A DNA stretch of 64,000 nucleotides from Actinomycetes bacterium (GCA_025355665.1 JANXZF010000138.1:52232-116231); one strand, 5' to 3'; counted from the stretch's first letter, positions 1 through 8,882 are shown. Translations and numbers: made by a program. The notes: a model not told the origin generated them from the sequence alone.

Positions 1-1309
1 GTGAAATGATCTTTTCAAGTCTCCTAAAGAGCTCTTGTTTTAGTGAGAGTTCTTCGAATATCGCCTCTACGATGAAATCAGATCCGGCATATGCGCTTTG
101 ATCGGTGGAGCCTGTTACGAGACTCTTAAGCCGACCTGCGGCGTCTGGTGCCATCCGGTTTTTCTCAACTAGTTTGTCGATTTCGGTATGAACCCAAGCA
201 ACACCTTTATCAACTCGTTCTTGATCCAGATCAGTCATGACAACTGGGCACTTGAGGTTTCGCACCATAATCCAGGCAATCTGCGAGGCCATCAAACCGG
301 CACCGACAATTCCAACTTTTGCCACTTTGCGTGCAAGGGCGGGCTTTGGCGCGCCTTCAACTTTTTTGCGTTTCTTCTGAATCAAATTGAACGCATATAA
401 AGATGCACGAAGTTCATCGCTCATTGTCAGATCGGCAAGGGTTTGATCTTCAGCATCAAAGCCAGTCGACGGCGGCGTTGTTCGCGAGGCCGCTATGAGT
501 TCGAGAGCTTTACGCGGCGCGGCGATATCCGCACCGCCATATTTCTTCTGAGCGGCTGCCTTGCCTGCCGCGATTGCTTTATCCCAGTTGGGGTCATCCG
601 AATAATCTGCACGATCGATTTTCTTGCTTCCCTTGAGAACACTCGCCGCGAATGCCGCTGACCTTTCGAGGAAGTCGGCTGGTTCAAAGACTGCATCCAC
701 TACGCCGAGCGATAGCGCATCTTTTGCTCTTAACATTGTGTTGTTGTTGAGCGGATTCAAGACGATCACCTGTACTGCGCGCTCTGGACCAATCAACTTT
801 GGCAGGAGATACGCCCCGCCCCAACCGGGTACCAATCCCAGGAATACTTCGGGCAGACCCGCCATTGCGGTCGTGGCCATGGTTCGGTATGTGCAATGAA
901 GTCCAACCTCGAGTCCGCCGCCCAGTGCAAGGCCGTTGATGAATGCAAAGGTTGGAATATCCATTTCACCGAGTCGGCGAAATACATCGTGTCCCAATTT
1001 GCCGATGGCGACCGCCTGCTCGTGCGAAGCAAGGTGGGCTAAGCCGGTGAGGTCGGCACCGGCAGCGAAAATAAACGGCTTTCCAGTGATCGCAATGGCC
1101 GATGGCTTGCGCGACGCCGCTTCGGTGATGGCCGCATCTAGGCTCTGCAGAGACGCAACACCGAATGTGTTTGGTCGATTGAAATCAAGTCCATTGTCCA
1201 AAGTGATGAGCGCGAGGTTTCCATCAAATTCGAAAGGCTCTAAGGAAATATTGCGAACGAAGGATTTGGTGACTACCTCTTCTGGTGCCCCTTCAAGTTG
1301 AGTAGTCAT
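1..1309 (-). CDS. Fatty-acid oxidation enzyme: enoyl-CoA hydratase / 3-hydroxyacyl-CoA dehydrogenase (FadB/FadJ type), partial
   Basis: Multifunctional beta-oxidation enzyme: hydrates trans-2-enoyl-CoA, then oxidises 3-hydroxyacyl-CoA with NAD. My translation from the ATG at 1309 is open to the window edge, so the C-terminus is missing; the ORF track omits it because no stop is present. The N-terminal half is a crotonase fold (AAGADLTG oxyanion region, then GLALGGGLE and PEVFLGLVPGWGG). At about residue 340 a Rossmann fold begins (KVGIVGAGLMASQIA), the NAD site of the dehydrogenase half. The last visible residues are still in that domain. The start lies 2 bp after the thiolase stop, so the two form the usual fadA-fadB operon with thiolase first. 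Confidence 0.9.
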   Translation of the reverse strand, partial: MTTQLEGAPEEVVTKSFVRNISLEPFEFDGNLALITLDNGLDFNRPNTFGVASLQSLDAAITEAASRKPSAIAITGKPFIFAAGADLTGLAHLASHEQAVAIGKLGHDVFRRLGEMDIPTFAFINGLALGGGLEVGLHCTYRTMATTAMAGLPEVFLGLVPGWGGAYLLPKLIGPERAVQVIVLNPLNNNTMLRAKDALSLGVVDAVFEPADFLERSAAFAASVLKGSKKIDRADYSDDPNWDKAIAAGKAAAQKKYGGADIAAPRKALELIAASRTTPPSTGFDAEDQTLADLTMSDELRASLYAFNLIQKKRKKVEGAPKPALARKVAKVGIVGAGLMASQIAWIMVRNLKCPVVMTDLDQERVDKGVAWVHTEIDKLVEKNRMAPDAAGRLKSLVTGSTDQSAYAGSDFIVEAIFEELSLKQELFRRLEKIIS

Positions 1310-1311
1310 TC

Positions 1312-2499
1312 CTATTCATCTCCGTTCCAGTTTGGGTTTTCCCAGATGACGCTGCCACCCATTCCAAGTCCGATGCACATTGTGGTGAGACCAAAACGAA
1401 CTTCAGGATGTTCTTCGAAACCTCTTGCAAGATTGAGCATCAGACGAACGCCAGATGATGCCAGTGGGTGTCCGACCGCAATTGCACCGCCGTAAAGATT
1501 TACCCGAGGGTCGTCATCTGCAATTCCAAAGTGATCAAGGAATGAAAGCACTTGAATTGCAAAGGCCTCATTGATTTCGAAAAGTCCAATGTCGGAAATA
1601 TCTAATCCCGCTTTCTTGAGTGCTTTGTGCGTTGAAGGCACAGGTCCATATCCCATGATTTCTGGTTCGACCCCGGCGAAGGCAAAGGTGACAAGGCGTG
1701 CCTTAATGGGCATGCCGAGCTCGAGTGCACGATCTTCGCTAGCCAAGAGTGCAGCAGTTGCACCGTCGTTGAGACCGGCCGAATTTCCGGCGCTCACTCG
1801 ACCTGCAGCTCTAAACGGTGTCTTCAACGCGGAGAGGGCTTCAAGAGTTGTAGTCGGTCGTGGTGGTTCGTCGGCGGTTGCGATGCCCCAGCCAAATTCA
1901 GAACTCCGAGTGGCAACAGGAATTAGATCGCGCTGAATTCCTCCGTTTTCGTAAGCCCTTGCCGTTTTCAATTGTGAATTAAGCGCATATTTGTCGGCCC
2001 GTTCGCGAGTCAGATGGGGAAAGCGATCATGAAGTCTTTCGGCAGTGTTTCCCATTGCAAGCGCATCGGTTTCAACAATCTTCTCGGCAAGGTAGCGAGG
2101 ATTGGGATCAAATAAATGACCGATCGGATGGTTACCCATGTGCTCGACTCCGCCTGCAATAGCCAAGTCGTAAGCTCCCATGGCAATGGCCCCTGAAATC
2201 GTTGTCACGGCTGTCATGGCTCCTGCGCACCAACGGTCGATCGAATATCCCGGAACCGTATTGGGAAGTCCGGCCAACAAGGCCACGCTTCGCCCAATAT
2301 TCATGCCCTGATCCCCAGTTTGCGTCGCCGCAGCAATGGCCACGTCATCAATTTCGCTCAGGTTGAGCAGGGGATTTCTCTCGATCAGGCCCCTGAGGAC
2401 TCTGACCATGATGTCATCGGCCCGCGTTTCGGCATAGAGGCTTCCAGCTTTTCCAAACGGCGATCTGACGGCATCGACTAGGACAACTGAGCGCGACAT
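1312..2499 (-). CDS. fadA: Acetyl-CoA acyltransferase (thiolase, FadA type)
   Basis: Thiolytic cleavage of 3-ketoacyl-CoA, the last beta-oxidation step; 395 aa, normal for the family. Visible catalytic elements are the nucleophilic Cys in DRWCAGAMTAV, the His in GGAIAVGHPLASSG and the acid/base Cys in TTMCIGLGMGG. The ORF track starts at 2571, but the protein proper begins at the ATG at 2499 (MSRSVVLVDAVRSPFGK), which has an AGAAGGAA ribosome-binding site. Followed after 2 bp by the FadB-like gene, with which it should form the trifunctional complex. Confidence 0.93.
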   Translation of the reverse strand: MSRSVVLVDAVRSPFGKAGSLYAETRADDIMVRVLRGLIERNPLLNLSEIDDVAIAAATQTGDQGMNIGRSVALLAGLPNTVPGYSIDRWCAGAMTAVTTISGAIAMGAYDLAIAGGVEHMGNHPIGHLFDPNPRYLAEKIVETDALAMGNTAERLHDRFPHLTRERADKYALNSQLKTARAYENGGIQRDLIPVATRSSEFGWGIATADEPPRPTTTLEALSALKTPFRAAGRVSAGNSAGLNDGATAALLASEDRALELGMPIKARLVTFAFAGVEPEIMGYGPVPSTHKALKKAGLDISDIGLFEINEAFAIQVLSFLDHFGIADDDPRVNLYGGAIAVGHPLASSGVRLMLNLARGFEEHPEVRFGLTTMCIGLGMGGSVIWENPNWNGDE

Positions 2500-2572
2500 A
2501 GATAATTCCTTCTTCTGGAATGCACTTGAGTGTAGAAGGTTACCCGTCAGTAGGAGAATGCGATACAGCAAC

Positions 2573-3391
2573 TCAAGCGGGTTTGGTCACTCGCGTCATC
2601 GAACTTGATAGGTAGCGTGACAAGACAGCAGTGAGATAGATCGCCCACGCGCCAACTTGGAGCCAGCTCATGGTTGTGGCAAAGCCGATTGAACCGCTCA
2701 GGACGCTAGCAATGAAGGAATCGGGGGCCATCCAGGAATCGATGTTCCATGCCCGACTCGTCGCACCTGGTAACCAGCCGGCACTTTGCAAATCACCCAA
2801 GCCGTTCGCAAGAACGCCGGCGGCAACGATGATCAGAGCAACTCCAGTGATCTTAAAGAACTTGGCAAGATTGAATGAGATCGCACGACGATAGATAAGG
2901 AATCCAAGGCCAACAGCTGATGCAAGCCCTAAGACCAGGCCGATGGACGGGGCAAGGGAAGTCTTGACCGTGCTGAAATTTGTGTAGATAAACAAGGCTG
3001 TTTCTAATCCTTCGCGGGCGACCGCAACGAAAGCGGTGACGCCCATCGCCAGAGAGCCTACGTGCACGGCGTGGTCTACTTTGTTTTCCAGTTCGTGGCG
3101 CATGTTCTGCGCGGTGCGTTTCATCCAAAAGACCATCCATGTCACCAAGGCGACGGCGGCAACGGCCAAACTGCCAGCGAATATTTCCTCTCCGTGCGCT
3201 CCGAGTTGGTGGGAGGTAAAACTTAAGATCGCGCCCAGGCCAAGGCTCAGCAGGAGGGCGAGGGTGACGCCAATCCATAATGGTCGGCGAAGGTGATTCC
3301 TATTCGTCTTGATCAGATAGGCCATCAATATTCCGACGATGAGCGCGGCTTCCAGGCCCTCGCGCAGGGCGATTATGAAGGTGCTCAACAC
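2573..3391 (-). CDS. FTR1/EfeU-family iron permease
   Basis: Predicted inner-membrane high-affinity iron transporter of the OFeT family; 272 aa with about seven hydrophobic helices. Two diagnostic REGLE motifs are present: REGLEAALIVG near residue 10 and AREGLETALF near residue 115. In the family these line the iron path. No EfeO or EfeB partner lies next to it, so whether it handles ferrous or ferric iron cannot be told. GTG start; a TAGATT hexamer lies exactly 6 nt upstream, implying a leaderless mRNA. Co-oriented with fadA-fadB but with a 73-bp gap, so a shared transcript is uncertain. Confidence 0.88.
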   Translation of the reverse strand: MLSTFIIALREGLEAALIVGILMAYLIKTNRNHLRRPLWIGVTLALLLSLGLGAILSFTSHQLGAHGEEIFAGSLAVAAVALVTWMVFWMKRTAQNMRHELENKVDHAVHVGSLAMGVTAFVAVAREGLETALFIYTNFSTVKTSLAPSIGLVLGLASAVGLGFLIYRRAISFNLAKFFKITGVALIIVAAGVLANGLGDLQSAGWLPGATSRAWNIDSWMAPDSFIASVLSGSIGFATTMSWLQVGAWAIYLTAVLSRYLSSSMTRVTKPA

Positions 3392-3397
3392 GCGCTC

Positions 3398-3403
3398 AAT
3401 CTA
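3398..3403 (-). promoter_or_regulatory. Leaderless -10 element of the FTR1 permease gene
   Basis: TAGATT on the minus strand, 6 nt before the GTG start; transcription should begin at the start codon. Confidence 0.6.
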
Positions 3404-3421
3404 GAACCTAGGGGTTAATTT

Positions 3422-3439
3422 CGCAACTCTAGTGTTGCG
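3422..3439. other. Short inverted repeat downstream of the GNAT gene
   Basis: CGCAAC-N6-GTTGCG. It lies between the GNAT stop and the FTR1 promoter, so it could be a weak terminator or an operator. No U-run follows. Confidence 0.3.
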
Positions 3440-3463
3440 TAATTGGTCACATGAGTTAGAGCT

Positions 3464-3910
3464 TCACTCAAGTTGAATTCGGTACTGAACCTTTCCCGAG
3501 ACCTCGGTGTAGGTGTCATAAAGTCTTCGTGCGACTTCATTTGTCGCGTCCGTATTCCAGTAGATCCGACTTGACCCTTCGTTTCTTGCAATTTCAAAAA
3601 CCGCATCGATCAATTCTCTGCCTAGTCCTTTACCGCGCGTCGTGGGGGAGACATACAAATCTTCTAGATAGCAATAATTCTTCCGCGCCCACGTTGAATT
3701 CTGGAATGAATAGTGAGCGATTCCCAAAACTTCGCCGGCGGACCCAGCGACGAATCCATAGGAATTGAAATTTGGGTCTAGAAGTCGTTCCCATGCCAAT
3801 TGAATTAGTTCCTCGCTCAGTTCGATCTTGTAAAAATCTAGGTAGCCATGGAAGAGAATTTCCCAACTCGCTTTGTCCCTGGGTTCAACCGGGCGTATTT
3901 GGAATGTCAT
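3464..3910 (-). CDS. GNAT-family N-acetyltransferase
   Basis: 148-aa acetyl-CoA-dependent N-acyltransferase; the substrate cannot be read from sequence. The acetyl-CoA binding segment is visible at about residues 88-105 (LYVSPTTRGKGLGRELI), followed by the usual C-terminal helix with a Tyr in the RRLYDTY stretch. It stands alone between the WG-repeat gene (divergent) and the FTR1 gene. TACCCT lies 6 nt before the ATG, so it is probably leaderless. Confidence 0.88.
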   Translation of the reverse strand: MTFQIRPVEPRDKASWEILFHGYLDFYKIELSEELIQLAWERLLDPNFNSYGFVAGSAGEVLGIAHYSFQNSTWARKNYCYLEDLYVSPTTRGKGLGRELIDAVFEIARNEGSSRIYWNTDATNEVARRLYDTYTEVSGKVQYRIQLE

Positions 3911-3916
3911 CCAGTG

Positions 3917-3922
3917 AGGGTA
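3917..3922 (-). promoter_or_regulatory. Leaderless -10 element of the GNAT gene
   Basis: TACCCT on the minus strand, 6 nt before the ATG. Confidence 0.6.
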
Positions 3923-4027
3923 TCAATTCATGGCCTGGTGGGCGCCGCATTAATAGATTGACCAGTCAATAATTTCGCGGCGTGATGAATGGAACGAGAA
4001 AGTAGGTCCCGAATCCAGCCATTCCCA

Positions 4028-4033
4028 TAAGAT
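4028..4033 (+). promoter_or_regulatory. Leaderless -10 element of the WG-repeat gene
   Basis: TAAGAT, then CGCCAG, then ATG; no ribosome-binding site precedes the start. Confidence 0.6.
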
Positions 4034-4039
4034 CGCCAG

Positions 4040-5098
4040 ATGAAGAGAATTCGTCGGTTCCTTTGTTGGATTCCGATGTTGGCTATTTTGCTTTCCTCAT
4101 GCAGCATTCTGCCTTCTTCGAACTCCAAGGCTTTTCACCCGACGGGGAAATATGCGATTAGTCCGCAATTTAATTTCGCCGGCGATTTTGTGAACGGCCT
4201 CGCATTAGTGGATACCAAGACAGGTTGGGGCTTCATTAATAAGTCAGGCAAATTTGTGATAAATCCCAACTTCAATGTGGGCGGTGTTTTTTCTGATGGA
4301 CTTGCCCTTGCGGGAGATAGTCGCACCACCCTTTGGGGCTACATCAACACCTTAGGCAGATACGTGATTAGTCCACAATTTAGGACAGCTGGGAATTTCT
4401 CTGAAGGGCTAGCGGTCGCAGGAAATGACAACCTTTTCGGCTTCATTGATAAATCTGGAAAGTATGTCATTCCACGTCTATTCGATGGTGCGGATAATTT
4501 TTCTGGTGGATTTGCGGCTGTAAAAGTCGGACAGAAATACGGTTTTATCGACAAGCACGGAAAATACCTAGTTATGCCAAAGTTCAACGGAGCGGGAAGA
4601 TTTCATGATGGGCTAGCGGCCATCGAAGTTGGATCGAAGTGGGGATTCATTGATGCAGCGGGGAAGTACGCCATCGAACCTCAATTCAAGCACGTAAAGG
4701 GCGCTGGACCCTGCTGCGAGTTCGCCGAAGGTTTTGCTGACGGTTTGGCAGCGGTTTCGAATGACGGAGCCAACTGGGGTTATGTAGAGAAGACTGGAAA
4801 GTTTGTCATCAAACCCCAAGTTCGTTTTGGAGAAGATTTTGTCGATGGGCTTTCGGTAGTTAATAATGGAGCGAGCGCGTCCTTCATCAACAAGCAAGGA
4901 AAGCAAGTAATCCGAACTCACTACATGTATGCAAGATCCTTTGCTAATGGCTTCGCCCCCGTGGGAAATGGAGCAAAATGGGGATACATCGACCGAAACG
5001 GAAAGACGGTAGTCGCTCCAAAGTTCGACCAGGCCGAGAGCTTTGTTGAGGGTTTAGCGGCCGTCGCCGTCGGAACAAAGTGGGGTTACATTGCTTAA
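4040..5098 (+). CDS. WG-repeat lipoprotein
   Basis: 352-aa predicted surface lipoprotein. The N-terminus is a type II signal: basic start, hydrophobic stretch and lipobox LSSC, giving an acylated Cys near residue 21. The rest is about eight and a half tandem repeats of roughly 35-40 aa of the WG/KWG type, each with a core like WGFIDKSGKYVI-P-F and a second half like FSEGLA-V. Repeat 7 has lost its Trp/Gly (ASFINKQG) and one repeat carries a CC pair and an insertion. WG repeats are thought to form beta-propeller-like or solenoid folds for binding; no enzymatic role is known. No neighbour suggests a ligand. Confidence 0.9.
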   Translation: MKRIRRFLCWIPMLAILLSSCSILPSSNSKAFHPTGKYAISPQFNFAGDFVNGLALVDTKTGWGFINKSGKFVINPNFNVGGVFSDGLALAGDSRTTLWGYINTLGRYVISPQFRTAGNFSEGLAVAGNDNLFGFIDKSGKYVIPRLFDGADNFSGGFAAVKVGQKYGFIDKHGKYLVMPKFNGAGRFHDGLAAIEVGSKWGFIDAAGKYAIEPQFKHVKGAGPCCEFAEGFADGLAAVSNDGANWGYVEKTGKFVIKPQVRFGEDFVDGLSVVNNGASASFINKQGKQVIRTHYMYARSFANGFAPVGNGAKWGYIDRNGKTVVAPKFDQAESFVEGLAAVAVGTKWGYIA

Positions 5099-5109
5099 CT
5101 TGAGCCTGT

Positions 5110-5128
5110 TGAGGTCTCACTGGTACCT
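5110..5128. terminator. Weak hairpin between convergent genes
   Basis: TGAGGT and ACCTCT arms about 8 nt apart between the WG-repeat stop and the NUDIX stop. The stem is only 5 bp and there is no good U-run; a possible shared terminator. Confidence 0.25.
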
Positions 5129-5144
5129 CTGCTGAAAATTCGAA

Positions 5145-5582
5145 CTAGCTCTGGGAAGCCGCTTCAATCGCACTCGCTATCTGGCGTTCACCAGAATCTC
5201 CCCAACCGAGCAATGTATTTGCCTGAGTCGGAGGAATCCAAAGTCTTACGTATGTCCTTCCGGTGATTGGATCGGCCTTGCTCGGAAAGATTTCATCTAA
5301 CTGGCAAACCAATCTCACCTGAGCGAACTCCTCGATTCCTGTGACGAGTTGATATCCGAGAAAGTTAATGGTCTTGATCGATACTTGGACTTCTTCTTTA
5401 ATTTCCCGAATAAGAGTCTGGACTGTGCTCTCACCGTATTCCGGTCTTCCGCCTGGGAGATTGAATATTCCATCATCGTCCAAAATGAGAATTCGTCCGC
5501 CATGATCAAAGATGAATCCATAGACTTGTCTGATCTCCAAACCTTCAGGAACGTCAGACTCGAACCATTTGTAGTTAGTCAC
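5145..5582 (-). CDS. NUDIX hydrolase
   Basis: Hydrolyses a nucleoside diphosphate linked to another moiety; substrate unknown. The NUDIX box is intact in its catalytic part (GRPEYGE, seven residues, then REIKEEVQV), with Gln where Gly is usual near the end. The track begins at an ATG at 5624 inside the RNase D gene. I prefer the GTG at 5582, which overlaps the RNase D stop by 8 bp and follows a GAGGAAG ribosome-binding site, giving 145 aa. The 14 extra residues of the longer version do not look like family sequence. Third gene of the DUF3000-rnd-NUDIX operon. Confidence 0.82.
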   Translation of the reverse strand: MTNYKWFESDVPEGLEIRQVYGFIFDHGGRILILDDDGIFNLPGGRPEYGESTVQTLIREIKEEVQVSIKTINFLGYQLVTGIEEFAQVRLVCQLDEIFPSKADPITGRTYVRLWIPPTQANTLLGWGDSGERQIASAIEAASQS

Positions 5583-6882
5583 GTTCAACTTCCTCGGTGG
5601 CGATAACGATTGGTTTGCGTTCAAGCAAAGCTGCGGCGATCAAGGGTCCAACAATCCCAGCCTGCCAGTGCCTTGCTCCTTGTTCAATCAGACTGGATAT
5701 AACTCCATCTATATCCAATTTCATCGTGGCACCCTCCGGTGAATTCCAGCAAAGTCGGCGCACTAGATCTGGTGAGATGAGATTTTCTGGCGGGATGGAT
5801 AGTTCTTCGGCTTTGGCCTCGATAGTGGCACGCGCGTGGGAGAGGGGGGCAAATTTTGCCGGGAATTTGTCGCGCCAGATCTTGACGGGTGGCATTGAAT
5901 CGGATTCAGCGCGTAATTGGGGCCAGTGGCTTTCGGGAACAGCAATTCCTGTTCGGATTGCCCCAAGCCATTGAGCGGTGTGTTCAAACCAACGAGATCG
6001 GGCGCCAATCGGGCGCAGCGCCTTCTCCATATCCGCACGGGTCTTTGGGACATGTATCGCCAATTCCAAGAGTGCGGCATCGGAGAGGAACTTTCCTGGA
6101 GCGAGATCTGCTTCTCGTGCCAATGTGTCGCGTTCGTGCCACAAGGTTTTGATGATGGCCAGTTGATCGCGTCGCCTTATTTTGTGGATACCAGACGCCC
6201 TTCGCCACGGTTCCTTTCGTGGAGCGGAGGGTGGGGATTGGAGGATGGCAGCGAATTCTTCCATTGCCCAACCCAATTTTCCTTGTGCTTCAAGTAGTTC
6301 GCTTATCTTTGAACGAAGTTCGACAAGCAGTTCAACATCGAGTGCGGCGTATGTCAACCACTCATCCGGTAGAGGGCGGGATGACCAATCGACCGCGCTG
6401 TGTTCCTTGGCGAGGGAAATTCCGAGAAGACTTTCCACGAGAGCGCCTAATCCAACGCGAGGCAGGCCGGCGATACGTCCGCCCAATTCTGTGTCGAACA
6501 AGGTGGAGGGGTTGAGACCAACTTCGCGGAGACAGGGAAGATCTTGAGTACTTGCATGCAAAATTACTTCATCGGTGCGAAGTAGGTCATTGAGTTCTCG
6601 GAACAAAGGATGAACTTCGAATGGATTTTGTTGGTGAAAGGGGATCGGGTCGATGAGGTGCAAACCACCGCCAGTGCGTTTGATTTGAATCAGATATGCC
6701 CGTGGGCTGTATTTGTATCCCGATGCGCGCTCGGCGTCGATTGCGAACGCACCGGTGCCTGCCTCCAGCATCTCGATTGCATTGCTGAGTTCCTCTTCCG
6801 TTGTTATTAGCGGCGGTGTTCCTCCGACAGGTTGAAGGAGCGGCGTTGGGGCATTGCCCTCTTCAAGGATCGGCTCACTCAT
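5575..6882 (-). CDS. rnd: Ribonuclease D-like 3'-5' exonuclease with HRDC domain
   Basis: 435-aa DEDD-superfamily exoribonuclease implicated in RNA 3'-end maturation and decay. The DEDD fold occupies about residues 20-200: AIDAERASGY carries the first Asp-Glu pair, LHASTQDLPCL the middle Asp, and TYAALDVELLVELR the last Asp with its conserved Tyr context. An HRDC helical domain follows at about residues 230-310 with a C-terminal extension typical of actinobacterial members. It starts 3 bp after the DUF3000 stop, the arrangement seen in many actinobacteria including Rv2680-Rv2681. Confidence 0.92.
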   Translation of the reverse strand: MSEPILEEGNAPTPLLQPVGGTPPLITTEEELSNAIEMLEAGTGAFAIDAERASGYKYSPRAYLIQIKRTGGGLHLIDPIPFHQQNPFEVHPLFRELNDLLRTDEVILHASTQDLPCLREVGLNPSTLFDTELGGRIAGLPRVGLGALVESLLGISLAKEHSAVDWSSRPLPDEWLTYAALDVELLVELRSKISELLEAQGKLGWAMEEFAAILQSPPSAPRKEPWRRASGIHKIRRRDQLAIIKTLWHERDTLAREADLAPGKFLSDAALLELAIHVPKTRADMEKALRPIGARSRWFEHTAQWLGAIRTGIAVPESHWPQLRAESDSMPPVKIWRDKFPAKFAPLSHARATIEAKAEELSIPPENLISPDLVRRLCWNSPEGATMKLDIDGVISSLIEQGARHWQAGIVGPLIAAALLERKPIVIATEEVERD

Positions 6883-6885
6883 TGA

Positions 6886-7482
6886 TTAGTGTCGGTCACG
6901 ATTATTTGAATTGACCTTGGGATTGATCGCAGAGACACCGTCGGGAATTGGCGCAAGACCCGACAATTCGGCAAGGAGTGTGCACCAACCTTCGATATGC
7001 GACCGGATATCTTCTGGAGTCTTTATCATCGGAGTCCACGATGCGCGAATTTCAATTTCTGCCTCATCACTTTTCGGAGAAAGCTTCCCGAATGAGGCGC
7101 TTGCGACTCTCGTGACAGTTCCGCTTGCCGCGACAAATTTGCATCCAGCAAGACTTAGAGATTCAAGGAGCCAATTCCAGCCAACTTCAGGAAGAAGCGG
7201 ATCTTCTTGCATGACGACGTCGACATCAGCGCGGACGTAAGTCACGCAGCGGAATTCGCCTTCCCATGTGTCCTGTCCTCCGGGTTCATGAAGAAGCACG
7301 AACCGCCCAGATGCGATTTCATCTTCGTCATCACCAAGAAGCCCGTTGCTTACATCTGCCGAAAATGCATAAGCAAACGCTGCTAATTTTTGGGGAGCAG
7401 GGACTTCCTCGAGGAGAATTTCGGCACGCGGATGATAAGTACGCAAGACGTCAGAAACTTTTGCGAAACCCTTTGCGTCCAC
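6886..7482 (-). CDS. DUF3000 family protein
   Basis: 198-aa cytoplasmic protein of unknown function, conserved in actinobacteria just upstream of ribonuclease D. Characteristic blocks include RAEILLEEVPAP, SGRFVLLHEPGG, EDPLLPEVGWNWL, ASGTVTR and EIRASWTP. The track start at 7551 adds 23 residues that lack family character. The GTG at 7482 is preceded by TACATT at exactly 6 nt, matching the leaderless pattern of the window, and I use it. The tight link with rnd suggests a role in RNA metabolism, but that is inference only. Confidence 0.85.
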   Translation of the reverse strand: MDAKGFAKVSDVLRTYHPRAEILLEEVPAPQKLAAFAYAFSADVSNGLLGDDEDEIASGRFVLLHEPGGQDTWEGEFRCVTYVRADVDVVMQEDPLLPEVGWNWLLESLSLAGCKFVAASGTVTRVASASFGKLSPKSDEAEIEIRASWTPMIKTPEDIRSHIEGWCTLLAELSGLAPIPDGVSAINPKVNSNNRDRH

Positions 7483-7488
7483 TACCTC

Positions 7489-7494
7489 AATGTA
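7489..7494 (-). promoter_or_regulatory. Leaderless -10 element of the DUF3000-rnd-NUDIX operon
   Basis: TACATT on the minus strand, 6 nt before the GTG; this site decides the start of DUF3000. Confidence 0.6.
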
Positions 7495-7530
7495 TGGATA
7501 TTCCTTTGTTAAAGGTGGGAGGCAGGGCGG

Positions 7531-7536
7531 TAACCT
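7531..7536 (+). promoter_or_regulatory. Leaderless -10 element of the EamA gene
   Basis: TAACCT, then 7 nt, then GTG. It diverges from the DUF3000 promoter only 40 bp away. Confidence 0.55.
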
Positions 7537-7543
7537 ACTGCAC

Positions 7544-8380
7544 GTGGCCATCTTCCTAGCTCTTTTCTCATCGTTGTTATGGGGGAGTTCGGATTTTGAA
7601 GGCGGTCGGTTGGCAAAGCGATTGCCCGCAATTGCAGTTACTGGAGTCTCTCAAGCGTTCGGATTGATCTTTGGACTGGTGCTCGTTGTGTCCACGGGGC
7701 AGTGGAAGGCACCGGCTTTTGGGCACCATGGATATTTCTTCCCTGCTCTAGTCGCAGGAGTGACTGGATACATCGGACTTGCGTTGCTTTATGCAGGACT
7801 GGCCAGCGGTCGTATGGGCGTTGTCTCGCCGATCAGTTCTCTTTGCGCAATCATTCCGATAACGGTTGCACTCATAACTGGCGAACACGTTCCGTATCTC
7901 AAGGGAATAGGCATCGCCATTGCCCTCACCGGAGCATTCTGTGCAAGCGGGCCAGAGGTATCTCAGGGTTTGCCACTTCGGCCGGTACTTCTCGCATTTG
8001 GTGCAGCGGTTGGTTTTGGCACCGCGCTTACATTCATGGCAAAAGGCTCCGTCTCCAGCGCATTGATGACGATGGTGATGATGAGAATCACAACGCTCGT
8101 TATCTCATGTTCTATCGCTTTGAAATATCGAGGAGTTGGGGGAATTCAAAAATCAGATCTCCCGAAATTGGTGTACGTCGGTATGGCAGATTTTTCTGCC
8201 AACGTTCTTCTAGGAATTGCATCGACGCACGGCCTAGTTTCGGTCGTGATGGTGTTGGGCTCGCTCTTCCCGATCATGACTGCCGTACTTGCTTTCAAGA
8301 TATTGCACGAACGCCTTCATCGAATCCAGTATGTCGGGATAGTTCTGGCCGTACTTGGAGTGGCAGTTATCTCGGCTTGA
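7544..8380 (+). CDS. EamA/DMT-family membrane transporter
   Basis: 278-aa drug/metabolite transporter with ten predicted helices in two EamA halves, each beginning with the family pattern (FSSLLWGSSDF at the N-terminus; the second half begins near VLLAFGAAVGFG). Substrate unknown; probably exports or imports a small metabolite. The track starts at 7490, but those 18 residues overlap the divergent promoter region. The GTG at 7544 starts just before the first helix and sits 7 nt after TAACCT. The 3' end overlaps the convergent RibD-like gene by 14 bp. Confidence 0.85.
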   Translation: MAIFLALFSSLLWGSSDFEGGRLAKRLPAIAVTGVSQAFGLIFGLVLVVSTGQWKAPAFGHHGYFFPALVAGVTGYIGLALLYAGLASGRMGVVSPISSLCAIIPITVALITGEHVPYLKGIGIAIALTGAFCASGPEVSQGLPLRPVLLAFGAAVGFGTALTFMAKGSVSSALMTMVMMRITTLVISCSIALKYRGVGGIQKSDLPKLVYVGMADFSANVLLGIASTHGLVSVVMVLGSLFPIMTAVLAFKILHERLHRIQYVGIVLAVLGVAVISA

Positions 8381-8876
8381 TCATCGGCCTTGTGCACGTG
8401 TAAAAAATCGTTTCAACGACCAATTCTTCCTCGACTTTCTCGAAGAACTTGAGCAACTGCTCGCGGTTAATCTTGTTCTCGCCGCCCGTCTTAGGTGAGA
8501 TGCTGAGTTCCAGTTGCGAAATCGCACCAGCCGCGAGAAGTTCGGAGATCATGGAGATCCCGCCTTCGATGGAAACGGTAGGACCGAATTCTTTTTTCAC
8601 CCGCTCAATCGCCTCGGTCGCTGGCATCATCCACCAGTGCGCTTTTGGATTGACGTCTAGAAGGCCCGGACGCGAGTGCGAGATGATTACGAGAGGAACC
8701 GGGGTTGTTTTGTAGCCATCTGCCTTTGCCGTCCTTCCTCCGACGATAATCACGTCGCAAAGCCTTCGTCTGGCTAAGAAGCGCTCACGGTCAATGGGGG
8801 TGGAGATGGCCGCCGAATTACCTCGCAAGCTGCTTGAACCGTCGGCGCCGAGCACGAGGGACGCGATCACAGCCAT
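8367..8876 (-). CDS. RibD C-terminal / dihydrofolate-reductase-fold reductase
   Basis: 169-aa protein of the RibD_C superfamily, which reduces pterin- or pyrimidine-like compounds with NAD(P)H. Visible family features are the N-terminal MAVIASLVLGADGS strand-loop, ARRRLCDVIIVGGRTAKADGY in the nucleotide-binding region, and SIEGGISMISELLAAG near residue 110. There is no deaminase domain, so it is not a full RibD and its substrate is open. TAGAGT lies 6 nt upstream of the ATG. It diverges from the 58-aa CxxC gene. Confidence 0.8.
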   Translation of the reverse strand: MAVIASLVLGADGSSSLRGNSAAISTPIDRERFLARRRLCDVIIVGGRTAKADGYKTTPVPLVIISHSRPGLLDVNPKAHWWMMPATEAIERVKKEFGPTVSIEGGISMISELLAAGAISQLELSISPKTGGENKINREQLLKFFEKVEEELVVETIFYTCTRPMIKPR

Positions 8877-8882
8877 GCTGGA

